Source of the DNA: Natronospirillum operosum
GTDB taxonomy: Bacteria; Pseudomonadota; Gammaproteobacteria; Pseudomonadales; Natronospirillaceae
Direction of reading: 5' to 3'
DNA length: 64,000 nt
NCBI RefSeq assembly: GCF_004768465.1
Contig: NZ_SRMF01000001.1
Coordinates: forward strand, 1,093,893-1,157,892
The stretch's first letter is position 1. Each line of letters starts with the position of its first letter. This document shows, piece after piece, positions 45,763 to 55,317 of this stretch. The notes under the pieces are model-generated. The model saw nothing but the letters and a program-made list of their open reading frames with translations. It ran no database searches and was not told the DNA's origin. The translations under genes and the position numbers were made by a program.

Positions 45763-46950
45763 TTAGTGGTATTTGACGGTTTCGAACTGGCCGCCACGGA
45801 CGACGGTCTCACGGAAGTTGCCCGCAGACTCGCCCGGCTCGATCAGTTCGACAGCACTGGCACCGATATAGTTGATTTCGCCGCCATTGACGAGAATTTC
45901 CAGCGCCTTGGCCAGTTCGCCCGGATAGATTTCCTCACCCGGTGCGTTGGCAATGCTCATGATGTGGTCCTTGTAGACCGAGCTGTCGGTGGAGTTGGCA
46001 GACTGCATGGCCAGCAGAATCAGGGCCGACGCATCATAGGCTTCCGGAACAAAGGGATCGTCACCGGCATAACCTTCGGCAGCGCTGATCTCTGCCATCA
46101 GGTCCACGCCCGGGCTGTCGGAACCGGGGTTGGTACCGATGGAACCGTCAATGGCAGAGCCAAAGTGGTCAGTGAGAGATGAGCCGACCATGCCGTCAGG
46201 CAATACGAAGCGCTCGAAAGCACCCGTATCCAGAGAAGCCTGAATAATGCCGCGACCACCCTGATCCAGGTAGCCGGCTACAATCAGTACCTCACCACCG
46301 GCGGCTGCCAGCGAAGCGACTTCCGAAGAATAGTCGGCACGGCCGTCTTCGTGCGAGGACATGGTGGTAATGGTGCCACCCTGATCTTCGAAAGCAGACT
46401 GAATCGCATCGGCCAGCCCACGCCCGTAGTCGTTATTGGTATAGGTCAGAGCTGCAGACGAGATGCCCTGTTCACTCAAGATTTCGCCGATAATCACACC
46501 CTGACGGGCATCGGAGGGTGCTGTACGGAAAAAGTAGCCGTTGTCTTCAATGGTGGTCAGCGCCGGAGAAGTCGCTGACGGCGAGATTGTCACCACGCCG
46601 GCATCGGCGATGACGTTATTGATCACGGCAGTGGTCGGACCCGAGCAGGTCGGTCCGTTGATGCCGTGCACGCCATCTGAAGTTACCAGACGCTCAGCGG
46701 CGGCTACCGCAGCTGCCGAATCGATACAGGTGCTGTCGGCGCGGATGATTTCCACCGTGCGACCGCCCAGAAAAAGACCACTTTCCGAGATCTCCCGGAT
46801 CGCATGCTCACCACCTTCGGCCATAGGCCCGACCAGTGATTCGGTAGGGCCCGAGAAGCCCTGCAACATGCCGATCTTCACGGGTTCGTCTGCAAACGCC
46901 GTAACCGACCCTGCGGCGCATGCCATGGCCACCAAAATTCGCTTCATCAT
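45763..46950 (-). CDS. livK: Periplasmic substrate-binding protein LivK
   Basis: The product of 395 residues starts with a signal peptide (MMKRILVAMACAAGSVTAFA) and a mature type I periplasmic-binding fold. IGMLQGFSGPTESLVGPM and SPSATSPALTTIEDNGYFFR are typical of the Liv group. The ATG at 46950 or the one 3 bases later may be used. The true ligand may be branched-chain amino acids or another amino acid or amide; this family covers both. It is the first gene of the operon and is separated from livG by a strong hairpin. Confidence 0.9.
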   Translation of the reverse strand: MMKRILVAMACAAGSVTAFADEPVKIGMLQGFSGPTESLVGPMAEGGEHAIREISESGLFLGGRTVEIIRADSTCIDSAAAVAAAERLVTSDGVHGINGPTCSGPTTAVINNVIADAGVVTISPSATSPALTTIEDNGYFFRTAPSDARQGVIIGEILSEQGISSAALTYTNNDYGRGLADAIQSAFEDQGGTITTMSSHEDGRADYSSEVASLAAAGGEVLIVAGYLDQGGRGIIQASLDTGAFERFVLPDGMVGSSLTDHFGSAIDGSIGTNPGSDSPGVDLMAEISAAEGYAGDDPFVPEAYDASALILLAMQSANSTDSSVYKDHIMSIANAPGEEIYPGELAKALEILVNGGEINYIGASAVELIEPGESAGNFRETVVRGGQFETVKYH

Positions 46951-47260
46951 TGTGTAGTACCCCCTTCTGCCTTGTTGGCTTTTTTTTGTCTCACTGTCCC
47001 GGTGAGCCAGCATTTTCAGATCTGACTGCGTGCTGAAAACGTGGCTTTACACGAACTATTCATGAGTCGATCATGGTTTGAATCTCATGTCAACTTGATT
47101 ACAGAGCAGAAACCGGACAGCAGGCCGCTCAAGGGCGCGCCCCGGACGGCTCTGACATCAGGTGAACACTGCCCTGCAGAAACACCGACCAGCAGGATGA
47201 CGGCAGTGCCGTCACTCGTTACTATGGCGCCTTCAGTCTCGGGAAACCGCAGATACTTTC
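46951..47260. other. Intergenic region upstream of livK
   Basis: I see no supported gene in this 310-base stretch. On the minus strand a TTGACA at 47088-47093 is a possible minus 35 box, but no good minus 10 box stands at the right distance. A run of eight A residues precedes livK. This stretch must also hold the promoter of the plus-strand membrane protein gene at 47261. Confidence 0.3.
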
Positions 47261-47575
47261 ATGCCCGACATCTTTGACACCTTCTGGTTCAACCTGCTGC
47301 AGCATTTTGTGGTGGCCCTGGCAATTCCGGTGCTGGTGGGTCATTTCTGCGCCTCACGTTCATCCTGGGAACGCCTGTCCATCATCGTGATCTGCTTTGT
47401 TGTGCTGTGGGTACTCTGGACCGCCATGCTCACCATGCAGGTGCATGCCGATCTCGCCCTGCTGCTGTCAGCCATTGCCGTTTATACGTTCATACGCAGC
47501 GTGGCGCGACTGCGCCGAACACCCGTGGAGAAAGAGGGAAAGGAAGACAAGGGAGAAAACAGCGAGGCGTCCTGA
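47261..47575 (+). CDS. Small inner-membrane protein of unknown function
   Basis: The 104-residue product has three hydrophobic stretches (about 13-28, 38-58 and 62-80) and a charged tail rich in Lys and Glu (EKEGKEDKGENSE). This looks like a small multi-span inner-membrane protein. I do not recognise the family. It is divergent from livK and convergent with the RluA-like gene, separated from the latter by 14 bases. Confidence 0.5.
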   Translation: MPDIFDTFWFNLLQHFVVALAIPVLVGHFCASRSSWERLSIIVICFVVLWVLWTAMLTMQVHADLALLLSAIAVYTFIRSVARLRRTPVEKEGKEDKGENSEAS

Positions 47576-47589
47576 TTGCCTGCACTCGC

Positions 47590-48528
47590 TTACAGACGGA
47601 ATGCGTGCGCCTCACCGGTAAACGGACACTCGAACTGCAGTCCGATCAGGTCCAGCTGCACCAACTCCAGCGGGCTTTCATCCGCTTCCTCGGGTGGCGC
47701 CAGCAGCTCGGTGGCTGTCATCAGTTCGCCCGCGGCAGGCAGGCTGACACCCAGTACTTCAGCCCAGCGCAACAACTGCTCCGGAGACAACCCCGCACCC
47801 TCAATTTCAACCCGGGTTGTGCGCGTCGCAGCCTGGTACTCCAGACGGTGCAGCACCAGGGCAGGCAGCCCTGCCGCCTGCGCAGCTTCAGCCATCAGCG
47901 GTGAGGCGCTGCCGTCGGCACTGCGCAGTCGTGGCCCCTGGTCACCATGCATCAGCAGGCGCCAGCGCGTCTGCATATCGCCCTGATCCCACAGCGTCTG
48001 CAGGCCGGCACTGGCCCTGCGATGATGACTGACCACCACCAGGCCACGTGCAGCTGCCGGCACCCGGTTGCACAGCCATACCGGGCGCTGTTTGTGAAAA
48101 TGCAGCTCGGCCTGCCGCTCCAGGCTGTTGTGATCCCCCCAGTCGGAACCTGCAGCAAATGCCCCGATCGGTTTCTGCCAGACAGAATATATGTCCTGAT
48201 CATGCAGGCACTGACATGGGCGCAGAGGCTGATCCAACAGCGCCTCGTCGTAATAGACTTCCAGGACATCACCGACCCGGAGATCGCTCATGGCGCGCCG
48301 CAGTCGGTAACGGGGGGCTTCATCCCGACGCAGCCAGACACCGCCGGCATTCATCAGTTTCTTGAGCCGGGATTTGGACAGATTCACGCTGTCGAGCAGA
48401 AAGTCGATGGCAATCAGTGCATCGGTGTCTTCCACTTCCAGTGCCACGCTGGTACGCAAGGTGGTCTCCCGCTTCAGGGTTTTCAGGGGACGCCGATTAT
48501 GCGTTGCGACCGCCGGCAACTCAACCAT
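47590..48528 (-). CDS. RluA-family protein lacking the catalytic motif
   Basis: The 312-residue protein has an S4-like N-terminal domain (IAIDFLLDSVNLSKSRLKKL) and a C-terminal half with the RluA-type fold (SVWQKPIGAFAAG is the KPxG strand). The catalytic motif HRLDxxTSG should follow; here the equivalent segment at residues 154-162 reads NRVPAAARG, so the active-site aspartate is replaced. It is unlikely to make pseudouridine. It may retain RNA binding. It is convergent with the small membrane protein and divergent from the RND operon. Confidence 0.7.
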   Translation of the reverse strand: MVELPAVATHNRRPLKTLKRETTLRTSVALEVEDTDALIAIDFLLDSVNLSKSRLKKLMNAGGVWLRRDEAPRYRLRRAMSDLRVGDVLEVYYDEALLDQPLRPCQCLHDQDIYSVWQKPIGAFAAGSDWGDHNSLERQAELHFHKQRPVWLCNRVPAAARGLVVVSHHRRASAGLQTLWDQGDMQTRWRLLMHGDQGPRLRSADGSASPLMAEAAQAAGLPALVLHRLEYQAATRTTRVEIEGAGLSPEQLLRWAEVLGVSLPAAGELMTATELLAPPEEADESPLELVQLDLIGLQFECPFTGEAHAFRL

Positions 48529-48630
48529 CCATGCGACCGCAAGGGACGTATAAACGCAGTATAGGAACTACAATGACACCACCCCCCCACTAATATGAGG
48601 CTGGTTCAAACCGTGCTCGGACACCCCACC

Positions 48631-49980
48631 ATGCGCAAGACTCTCCCTGCATTGATCGCCGTTGCGCTGCTGGCATTGGGCTGGTGGGGCTATCATCAGT
48701 TGACCACTCAGCCTGACACGCCCCGTGCCAGCGGTGGCGGCAGCGCACGTGGGCTGATGGGCGGGCGCGTCGGCGCGGGCAACATGAATACCACCGAGCC
48801 GGTGGTACAGACTCTGCGCGCCGAATTCTCGGATCGTCAACCGGCACTGCAGCTCTATGGCCAGACTCTGTTCGGACGCAGTTGGCAGATCACCAGTGAT
48901 CTGGGCGCCCGCATAGAGCAGATTCACATCAGTGAGGGTGATCGAGTCGAGGCCGGAGATGCACTGGTGAGCCTGGACGCCCGTGAACTGGAACGCAGCC
49001 TGAGCCGAGCCCGCGCCGAGGCCACCGAACTGGCTGCCCGCATCCGCCAGGAGCGTCTGCAGGGCGAATCGGATGCGCGCGCCCTGGCGCTGGAAGAAGA
49101 ACTGCTGGCCCTGAACGAGCAGGCGCTGAGCCGGATTCAGGGGCTGGCCGAGCGCAACCTGGCCGCCGCCGCTGATGTCGAGGCGGCACGGCGCAACGTG
49201 ATCACGCAGCAGCAAAGTATAGAGAGCCGTCGGCTAGCAGTGGACCGGCTCGATGACAACCTGGATCAGCTCAATGCCCAACTGGCCAGCCTGCAGCAGG
49301 ACATTGCCGACCTGGAAGAAGACCTGACGCTGACCAGTATCACGGCGCCGGAAACCGGCCTGGTTGAAACCATTCTGGTGCAGCCCGGCCAGCGCATCAG
49401 CGCCGGTACCGAGCTGATGGTACTGCAGAGTACGGACAGCTTTCAGGTCCGCGCCACCCTGCCCGCCTCCCGTGCCGGCCTGCTCAGCAGAGAAGAACCG
49501 CTGACCGGCGTCATGACCTGGCAGGGAGACACCACCGAACTGAGCCTGCAGAGCTGGGGTATTCGCAACGAAGACGGCGGCATACCCGTGACCTTTGCGC
49601 TGACCTCGCCTCGGCCACCCTTGCTGGCTGGCCAGTTCGGCACGCTGACCGTCATGCTGCCGACCGTGGAGTCGGTGCTGGCCCTGCCCTCGGGCGCCAT
49701 CTATGGCAATAATCGGGTCTATACTGTGGACCAGGGTGACCGTTTGCAGGGTCATACGGCCCGAATCGTGGGCCAGGACCCGCAACATCCCGGCGAGCGC
49801 TATCTGGTGACGGCGCCGACAGTAGCAGACGGCGACCGCCTGCTGACTACCCGTCTGCAGCGCCCGGAGACCGGCCTGCGGGTACAGCCACTGCGCACCA
49901 ATGATCGCCCCGAGACCCTGGATGCCCCTGACCGGCCCGGCGCCATACAGGGTTCAGCACCACTGGGCGGCCCACAATGA
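48631..49980 (+). CDS. RND efflux periplasmic adaptor (membrane fusion protein)
   Basis: The product of 449 residues has a signal or anchor helix at the N-terminus, a lipoyl-like beta region (QIHISEGDRVEAGDALVSLD), a long coiled-coil hairpin and beta-barrel segments. It bridges the RND pump to an outer-membrane channel. I chose the ATG at 48631 (MRKTLPALIA) because it begins the hydrophobic start; an ATG at 48595 is also open. It overlaps the pump gene by 4 bases. Confidence 0.85.
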   Translation: MRKTLPALIAVALLALGWWGYHQLTTQPDTPRASGGGSARGLMGGRVGAGNMNTTEPVVQTLRAEFSDRQPALQLYGQTLFGRSWQITSDLGARIEQIHISEGDRVEAGDALVSLDARELERSLSRARAEATELAARIRQERLQGESDARALALEEELLALNEQALSRIQGLAERNLAAAADVEAARRNVITQQQSIESRRLAVDRLDDNLDQLNAQLASLQQDIADLEEDLTLTSITAPETGLVETILVQPGQRISAGTELMVLQSTDSFQVRATLPASRAGLLSREEPLTGVMTWQGDTTELSLQSWGIRNEDGGIPVTFALTSPRPPLLAGQFGTLTVMLPTVESVLALPSGAIYGNNRVYTVDQGDRLQGHTARIVGQDPQHPGERYLVTAPTVADGDRLLTTRLQRPETGLRVQPLRTNDRPETLDAPDRPGAIQGSAPLGGPQ

Positions 49981-52900
49981 AGGACCTGATTGCCTATTTT
50001 GCCCTGCATCGCGTGGCGGGCAACATTGTCATGTTCCTGACCATTCTGGCCGGGCTCTGGGGCTTTCAACAGCTCAACTTTCAGCTCTTTCCGACCTTTA
50101 CCTTCAGTTCCGTACAGGTCAATACCAACTGGTCCGGGGCGGCGGCGGAGGACGTTCAGGAAGCCGTCACCATTCCGTTGGAAACCGCCTTGCTGGCCCT
50201 GCCCGAAGTCAGAGGCGTACGCAGTACCAGCACCGAGGGTCGGTCGCAACTGCGGGTGACTCTGTCCGAAGGTCTGGAGTTCGAAGATGTGCAGACCGCA
50301 CTGACGGAAACGGTCAATGGTGTCAGCCTGCCCAGTGACGCCTCGGAGCCCACGGTGCGTCAGGGTGCCTTTCGAGAGAACGTGGGCAGCATTCTGATCT
50401 ATGGCGATGCGCCGGTGGCCCGGCTGTCGGAGCTGGGCCAGCGCTATGCACGTGAACTGCGCCTGGCCGGTATCGCCGAGGTGAGTCTGGACGGCACCGT
50501 CAGCGAAACCCTGACCATTCATGTACCGAGCGAACAGTTGCTGGCGGTGAACCTGACGCTGAACGAACTGGCCCAGCGCATCAGCCAGCAGAACATCAAC
50601 GCGCCGGCCGGCACGCTGGAAGCCGATGGCCAGACCCTGCAGTTGCGGGCCCAGGGCCAGTCCATGCTGCTGACCGAATTGGCGCGCCTGCCGGTGCGTC
50701 AGACCAGCGGCGGTGGTGCCATCCTGCTGGGCGATATCGCCACCTTCGAATCGGAAGTCGAGCGCAACCAGAGCTATTACTTCAGGGGCCAGCCCGCGGT
50801 GCGGCTGAACCTGTCACGACAGGAAGACGACAACTCGCTGGAAGTGGCCCGCATCATGAACCAGTGGCTGGAACAGACACGGCCGGGCCTGCCACGGGGC
50901 GTGGAGCTGCACACCTACCGGGAAAGCTGGCAGACACTGATGTCACGCCTGAACATGGTGGTGGAAAACGGGCTGTTGGGCATGGTGCTGGTGATCACGG
51001 TGCTGTTCATCTTCCTCAACAGCCGCCTGGCCTTCTGGGTCGCCGCCGGCATTCCCATCTCGTTCATGGCCACTTTCCTGTTCATGGGCCTGAACAACAT
51101 CACCATCAACATCATTTCGCTGTTCGGCTTCATGATTGCCATCGGCATCATAGTGGACGATGCCATAGTGGTGGCCGAAGATACCCAGGCCCAGCGGGAT
51201 CAGGGTGAAACCAGCGGCCGCGCCGCAGTCAATGCGGCCAGGCGCATGTTTCCCCCGGTGCTGGCGTCATCCCTGACCACCATCGCGGCCTTTCTGCCGC
51301 TGACACTGGTTGGCGGTCGTTTCGGCAGCCTGATGGTGGACATACCGCTGGTCGTGGTCTGTGCCATTGTCGCCTCGCTGATCGAGTGCTTCATCATCCT
51401 GCCGGCACACCTGCATCACAGTCTGAAAAACACCGATGGCAAGCCACCCAGCCGCTTTCGCCAGACCATCGACCAGGGCTTTCTTACCTTCCGCGAACGC
51501 TGTTTCCGGCCCACGGTCCGTTTTTCGGTGCGCCATGGGCTGATCACCGTCAGCGCCATGGTGGCGGCGGTACTGCTGACGCTGGGGCTGATCCGGGGTG
51601 GTGTCGTGCCCTGGACCCCGTTCCCGAACCTGGAAGGCACCAGCATGAATGCCCGGGTCAGCTTTACCCCGGACTCCACCCCGCAACAGGTGGAAGACTA
51701 TATGCGCCAGCTCGAAGCGGCACTCTATGAGACCGAGCTTCTGCTGGACTACAACTTTGTGGACACCGCCGTCTACAGCGTCAATCGGCGCGGTCTGAGC
51801 GGTCGCATCGATGTCGAACTGGTGGCCGCCCGTGACCGCCCCTACTCGACCCTGGAGGTACTGAACGCCTGGCGGGAGCAGATGCCCATGGTCTCCGGGC
51901 TGGAGCAACTGGCCTTCACCCGCGTGCGTGGCGGCCTCGACAACCCGGATGTCACCATCCAGGTGAGTGGCGACAACGCCGACATTCTGAAGGATGCCTC
52001 ACTGGCACTGCAGAACCGCCTGTTCGAACTTGGGGGGCTTAGCGACATCGAGGATGACCTGCCGTTTGGTACCGAACAGTTGCGCTTCCGCCTGTCCCAG
52101 CAGGGCCAGGCGCTGGGCCTCAGCCTGAGCGAGGTCAGCACCTATGTGGCCAATCAGTTGCAGGGGCTGGAAGTGCAGCGCTTCATTGTGGCCGGCGAAA
52201 CCATTCCGCTGAATCTGCAACTGCCCGAGCAGGAAACACGCAACTTCAGGGCCTGGGAGATTCTGCCCTATCGCCTGCCCAATGGTGGCTGGGCACCACT
52301 GGGCGAGTTGCTGACGGCCGAATATGGCGAAGGCATCGACCGACTGCAGCGCACCGATGGCCGTATGGACATCGAAGTCTATGCCAGCTTCGTGGACGAC
52401 AGTGAACGCGCCGCCCTGCTGAGCGAAATAGAACAGCAGGTATTGCCGGAGATGTCGGCCGCCACCGGCATCGCCATGACCCTGACCGGCGAACGGCAGG
52501 AAGAAGAGGAGACCGCCCGTGACATGCTGCTGGCCCTGGCTGCGGCGCTGGTCACCATGTATCTGATTCTGGCCTGGGTCTTCAGCGCCTGGACCTGGCC
52601 TCTGGTGGTACTGGTAACCATCCCGTTCGGCCTGACCGGGGCCATATTCGGTCACTGGGTACTGGACCTGCAGCTGTCTTTCCTGTCCCTGTTCGGACTG
52701 TTCGGCCTGTCTGGCATTGTGGTCAATGATTCCATCGTGCTGATTTCCTTCTACCGCCGGCTGCGGGATGAAGGCCATACCATGGAGGACGCAGTGGTCG
52801 AGGCGGCCTGTCAGCGCCTGCGCGCAGTCCTGCTGACGTCCATTACCACCATTGCCGGCTTGTCGCCGCTGCTGTTCGACAGCTCGATCGACGCCCAGTT

Positions 52901-53057
52901 CCTGCAGCCACTGGCGGCCGGCATCGTGTTCGGCCTGATGTTCAGCACCTTGCTGATTCTGCTGCTGGTCCCTACCCTGTTACTCTGGATGGAGCGCCTG
53001 AACCAATGGATTGACCGACTGAGGCATCGACCGGACCATGCCGTTGAACCTTTCTGA
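49977..53057 (+). CDS. RND-family inner-membrane pump
   Basis: The 1026-residue protein is a proton-driven RND transporter with twelve helices and two large periplasmic loops. The proton-relay motif GIIVDDAIVVAEDTQ in helix 4 and SGIVVNDSIVL in helix 10 are intact. N-terminal FPTFTFSSVQVNTNW matches the porter domain. It lacks an obvious outer-membrane channel gene beside it. Its substrates are unknown: antibiotics, dyes, detergents or lipid-like molecules are possible. The end overlaps the downstream lipoprotein gene by 20 bases. Confidence 0.92.
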   Translation: MKDLIAYFALHRVAGNIVMFLTILAGLWGFQQLNFQLFPTFTFSSVQVNTNWSGAAAEDVQEAVTIPLETALLALPEVRGVRSTSTEGRSQLRVTLSEGLEFEDVQTALTETVNGVSLPSDASEPTVRQGAFRENVGSILIYGDAPVARLSELGQRYARELRLAGIAEVSLDGTVSETLTIHVPSEQLLAVNLTLNELAQRISQQNINAPAGTLEADGQTLQLRAQGQSMLLTELARLPVRQTSGGGAILLGDIATFESEVERNQSYYFRGQPAVRLNLSRQEDDNSLEVARIMNQWLEQTRPGLPRGVELHTYRESWQTLMSRLNMVVENGLLGMVLVITVLFIFLNSRLAFWVAAGIPISFMATFLFMGLNNITINIISLFGFMIAIGIIVDDAIVVAEDTQAQRDQGETSGRAAVNAARRMFPPVLASSLTTIAAFLPLTLVGGRFGSLMVDIPLVVVCAIVASLIECFIILPAHLHHSLKNTDGKPPSRFRQTIDQGFLTFRERCFRPTVRFSVRHGLITVSAMVAAVLLTLGLIRGGVVPWTPFPNLEGTSMNARVSFTPDSTPQQVEDYMRQLEAALYETELLLDYNFVDTAVYSVNRRGLSGRIDVELVAARDRPYSTLEVLNAWREQMPMVSGLEQLAFTRVRGGLDNPDVTIQVSGDNADILKDASLALQNRLFELGGLSDIEDDLPFGTEQLRFRLSQQGQALGLSLSEVSTYVANQLQGLEVQRFIVAGETIPLNLQLPEQETRNFRAWEILPYRLPNGGWAPLGELLTAEYGEGIDRLQRTDGRMDIEVYASFVDDSERAALLSEIEQQVLPEMSAATGIAMTLTGERQEEEETARDMLLALAAALVTMYLILAWVFSAWTWPLVVLVTIPFGLTGAIFGHWVLDLQLSFLSLFGLFGLSGIVVNDSIVLISFYRRLRDEGHTMEDAVVEAACQRLRAVLLTSITTIAGLSPLLFDSSIDAQFLQPLAAGIVFGLMFSTLLILLLVPTLLLWMERLNQWIDRLRHRPDHAVEPF

Positions 53058-54462
53058 CCGACCGTTATGGCTGTTGCCGCTGCTGCTGATCACCGGCTGT
53101 GCGTCCCTGACCACGCCCGATTTCGGCTCCGAACTGGCCCTGTGCCAGGAGCAGCTGCTGGCTCGCCCCGGCGATGGTGACATCACCCGTGACAGCAGCG
53201 TCTACCGGCCCGCCGAGCAGCCCTATTTCGGCATCAGCCGCGTCAACGCAGCCTTTGCCGTCGACAGTCTGGATGGCACTGCCTTCGCAGAATGGAAGAC
53301 GCGCGTGGTGCAGGACAGCTGGCAGGAACTGGCCGCCCACCAGCAGCGTACCCTGGGCACCGAGATGACCTCGAGCCGCAGCTGTCTGGTGGCGCTGGCC
53401 CAGACCACACCGCAGGCCGACTGGGCGGCCTATGCTGACAGTGCCCGTGACCACGACCTGTATCGGGACTGGCAGCGCTGGGTTGGGCTCTACCCCCTGA
53501 CCTCGCTGGTGGTCAGTTCCCGTATCCGCAGCGCCCAGGCCGACTGGCGGCGCGATTATGGCGGCCCCTTTGCGGCAGACGGCCACATCTACCACCCGGC
53601 AACCGAACACCAGACTGACCCCGACACCGTGCGGGACTGGCTGCAGCAGGCCTATGACAACAGCCCGCTCGACCTGCCGCACCTGCCGACAGAACAACTG
53701 CAGGCCCTGCAACAGCAACATGCGCCCGCATTCAAGGTATTGCAGGACTCGGCGGCTGACCAACTGGGCAGTGTGACCGCCATGGACGGAGAACCCAGCT
53801 TCACAACCGAGCCGGCAGTGGCCTATATCGACCATGGCTACACACGTTTCGAGGGTCAGTGGCTGCTGCAGCTGAGCTACACCCTCTGGTTCAGCGAGCG
53901 CCCGAAGGGTCATGCACTGGATATCTACGGCGGCCCCTGGAACGGCATCACCTGGCGCGTCACCCTGGACACGGCAGGTCAGCCCCTGTGGTTCGATGCC
54001 ATCCACAACTGTGGCTGCTACCACCAGATCTGGGTCGATGAGCGCCATCTGGCACGTGATGACATAGGACGCGAAGAGCCACTGTTTCTGCCGTTCGACT
54101 GGCAGGGCCGACCACGGCTGACGCTGCTGCCCGGCACGCACTACATTCGGCGCGTGGTGGACGCCGAGCAGGCGCCGGAAGGCGCCATTACAGGCCAGTC
54201 CGACTATGAACTGGCGGCTTATGACACCCTGCTGACGCTGCCGGATCAGGGGTCAGCCGACAGTGTACCGGTGTCGATGTTCAGGCCCGACGGTCTGGTC
54301 GCCGGATCAGAACGGCTTGAACGTCTGCTCCTGTGGCCCTTTGGCGTGCAGTCTCCGGGGGCCATGCGGCGCAACGGGACGCACGCCATTGCCTTTGTCG
54401 GCAAGCGTCATTTTGATGACCCCGACCTGTTCGAGCAATTGCTCGAACCGGTCAGGGACTGA
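53038..54462 (+). CDS. Unknown lipoprotein of the RND operon
   Basis: The 474-residue product has a lipoprotein signal ending in ITGC (Cys21). The mature part is soluble and rich in aromatic residues. HNCGCYH at residues 323-329, in a WFDAIHNCGCYHQIWVDERH context, is a compact His/Cys motif that could bind metal. Nothing else is recognisable. The start lies 20 bases inside the end of the pump gene, so it is probably co-translated. It is not an outer-membrane channel of the TolC type, which would show coiled-coil repeats. Confidence 0.65.
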   Translation: MPLNLSDRPLWLLPLLLITGCASLTTPDFGSELALCQEQLLARPGDGDITRDSSVYRPAEQPYFGISRVNAAFAVDSLDGTAFAEWKTRVVQDSWQELAAHQQRTLGTEMTSSRSCLVALAQTTPQADWAAYADSARDHDLYRDWQRWVGLYPLTSLVVSSRIRSAQADWRRDYGGPFAADGHIYHPATEHQTDPDTVRDWLQQAYDNSPLDLPHLPTEQLQALQQQHAPAFKVLQDSAADQLGSVTAMDGEPSFTTEPAVAYIDHGYTRFEGQWLLQLSYTLWFSERPKGHALDIYGGPWNGITWRVTLDTAGQPLWFDAIHNCGCYHQIWVDERHLARDDIGREEPLFLPFDWQGRPRLTLLPGTHYIRRVVDAEQAPEGAITGQSDYELAAYDTLLTLPDQGSADSVPVSMFRPDGLVAGSERLERLLLWPFGVQSPGAMRRNGTHAIAFVGKRHFDDPDLFEQLLEPVRD

Positions 54463-54470
54463 GCGCAGCG

Positions 54471-55304
54471 CTATTCGCCACCCTTGGTCTGAGAGGCCTT
54501 GCCTGTGGTCCCGGTTTTGCCGGTGCCGCCGCTCTTCTGCACTATCTTGCCCAGACCCTCACTAAGATGCCCCAATAACTCCACCGGCAACGGGAACACG
54601 ATGGTGGAATTCTGCTCGCCGGCAATGTCGATCAGTGTCTGCAGATAACGCAGCGTCATCGCATTGGGGCTCTTCGACAGCTCTTTTGCCGCATCCGTCA
54701 GCTTGGCCGCCGCCTGGGATTCACCCTCGGCATGGATGATCTTGGCGCGCCGTGAGCGCTCGGCTTCGGCCTGCCGCGCGATGGCGCGAATCATGCTCTC
54801 GTCGAGATCCACATGCTTGATCTCGACATTGGTGACCTTCACACCCCAGGCATCCGTGTGTTCATCCAGAATTTCCTGGATATCCGAGTTGAGCTTGTCA
54901 CGTTCGGACAGCATCTCGTCCAGTTCATGCTTGCCCAATACCGACCTGAGCGTGGTCTGTGCCAACTGGCTGACCGCGTCATAGAAGTGCTCGACATTGA
55001 TGATGGCTGCTTTCGGGTCCACCACGCGGAAGTAGACCACGGCATTGACCCGCACCGAGACGTTATCCTGACTGATCACATCCTGAGTGGGCACATCCAT
55101 CACCACGATGCGGAGATCCACCCGCTCCATGGTCTGAATAAACGGAATGATGATCACCAGGCCCGGGCCCTTCACACTCTGGTAACGCCCCAGCAGGAAA
55201 ACCACACCGCGTTCGTATTCACGCAGTATGCGGATGGCATACAGCAACAGCAGGACAACAAAACCCACCAGTACCGCTATGGTATAGAAGCCGATCATGG
55301 ACAT
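54471..55304 (-). CDS. SPFH/slipin-type membrane protein
   Basis: The 277-residue protein has a single N-terminal membrane helix and an SPFH domain ([20 protein letters not shown] and [20 protein letters not shown]), followed by a helical segment with [20 protein letters not shown] and a Gly/Thr/Lys-rich tail. Slipins of this type form an operon with NfeD proteases, as here, 13 bases downstream of nfeD. The pair is thought to regulate membrane quality. Convergent with the lipoprotein gene, with 8 bases between. Confidence 0.9.
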   Translation of the reverse strand: MSMIGFYTIAVLVGFVVLLLLYAIRILREYERGVVFLLGRYQSVKGPGLVIIIPFIQTMERVDLRIVVMDVPTQDVISQDNVSVRVNAVVYFRVVDPKAAIINVEHFYDAVSQLAQTTLRSVLGKHELDEMLSERDKLNSDIQEILDEHTDAWGVKVTNVEIKHVDLDESMIRAIARQAEAERSRRAKIIHAEGESQAAAKLTDAAKELSKSPNAMTLRYLQTLIDIAGEQNSTIVFPLPVELLGHLSEGLGKIVQKSGGTGKTGTTGKASQTKGGE

Positions 55305-55317
55305 CAGTTCTTCTCCC

